Both the position numbers and the translations under genes were made by a program. Below the pieces are notes generated by a model. It did not search any database, was not told the DNA's origin, and was given only the letters and a program-made list of their open reading frames with translations. A stretch of DNA of 6,262 bases from contig DASQLD010000372.1 in assembly GCA_035630195.1 (NCBI GenBank), forward strand, positions 1 through 6,262, read 5' to 3'. This document shows, piece by piece, positions 6,258 through 6,262 of this stretch. Position 1 is the stretch's first letter. Every line of letters begins with the position of its first letter. This stretch comes from DASQDN01 sp035630195 (lineage in GTDB: Bacteria > Acidobacteriota > Terriglobia > Bryobacterales > Bryobacteraceae).

Positions 6258-6262
6258 TCGGC

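Noticed and set aside
6231..6262. Possible terminator after the peptidase gene
   Set aside because: No stem with a following T-run is present in the 32 bases available.

Overview
This window reads as a gene-dense stretch of bacterial chromosome with moderately high GC (judged by eye, not counted). The proteins most resemble those of Acidobacteriota or similar soil bacteria: a UPF0309-type SIS protein, a secreted Dabb-domain protein, and a large exported M1-like metallopeptidase whose GAMEN region is replaced by a GQGFPG-type segment. This taxonomic guess rests on remembered family resemblance, not on a search. I see no rRNA, tRNA, CRISPR array, insertion sequence, phage gene or other sign of a mobile element. 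No gap between genes is longer than about 60 bases.

Layout, left to right. (1) Two minus-strand genes that overlap by 8 bases: a SIS-domain sugar isomerase-like protein (909-1679) followed by a Gfo/Idh/MocA-family NAD(P)-dependent oxidoreductase that runs off the left edge (1-916). (2) Only 14 bases away and divergent, an SDR-family oxidoreductase (1694-2419, plus strand). (3) Convergent with it, with stop codons overlapping by 4 bases, a small Dabb (stress-responsive A/B barrel) protein with a signal peptide (2416-2784, minus strand). (4) Divergent from that, across a 57-base gap holding a perfect 10-bp inverted repeat, a ROK-family sugar kinase/regulator-like protein (2842-3813, plus strand). 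Two bases after its stop comes (5) an 804-residue exported M1-like zinc metallopeptidase (3816-6230). The last 32 bases hold a perfect TATAAT hexamer, perhaps the -10 element of a gene beyond the window.

How the genes may work together. Four neighbours (Gfo/Idh/MocA dehydrogenase, phosphosugar-binding SIS protein, SDR dehydrogenase, ROK kinase) belong to families that act on sugars, polyols or amino sugars. Together they could oxidise, isomerise and phosphorylate an uncommon carbohydrate. The substrate cannot be read from the sequence, so this is an inference from gene content. The Dabb protein and the peptidase are predicted to act outside the cytoplasm and have no obvious place in such a pathway.

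Points most worth a second look: an SDR glycine-rich loop one residue short, a ROK protein that has lost two of three zinc-ligand cysteines, an M1-like protein with intact zinc ligands but no GAMEN motif and an unassigned N-terminal region of about 210 residues, and the symmetric divergent leader around 2787-2837. I found no clear evidence of a wholly new system.
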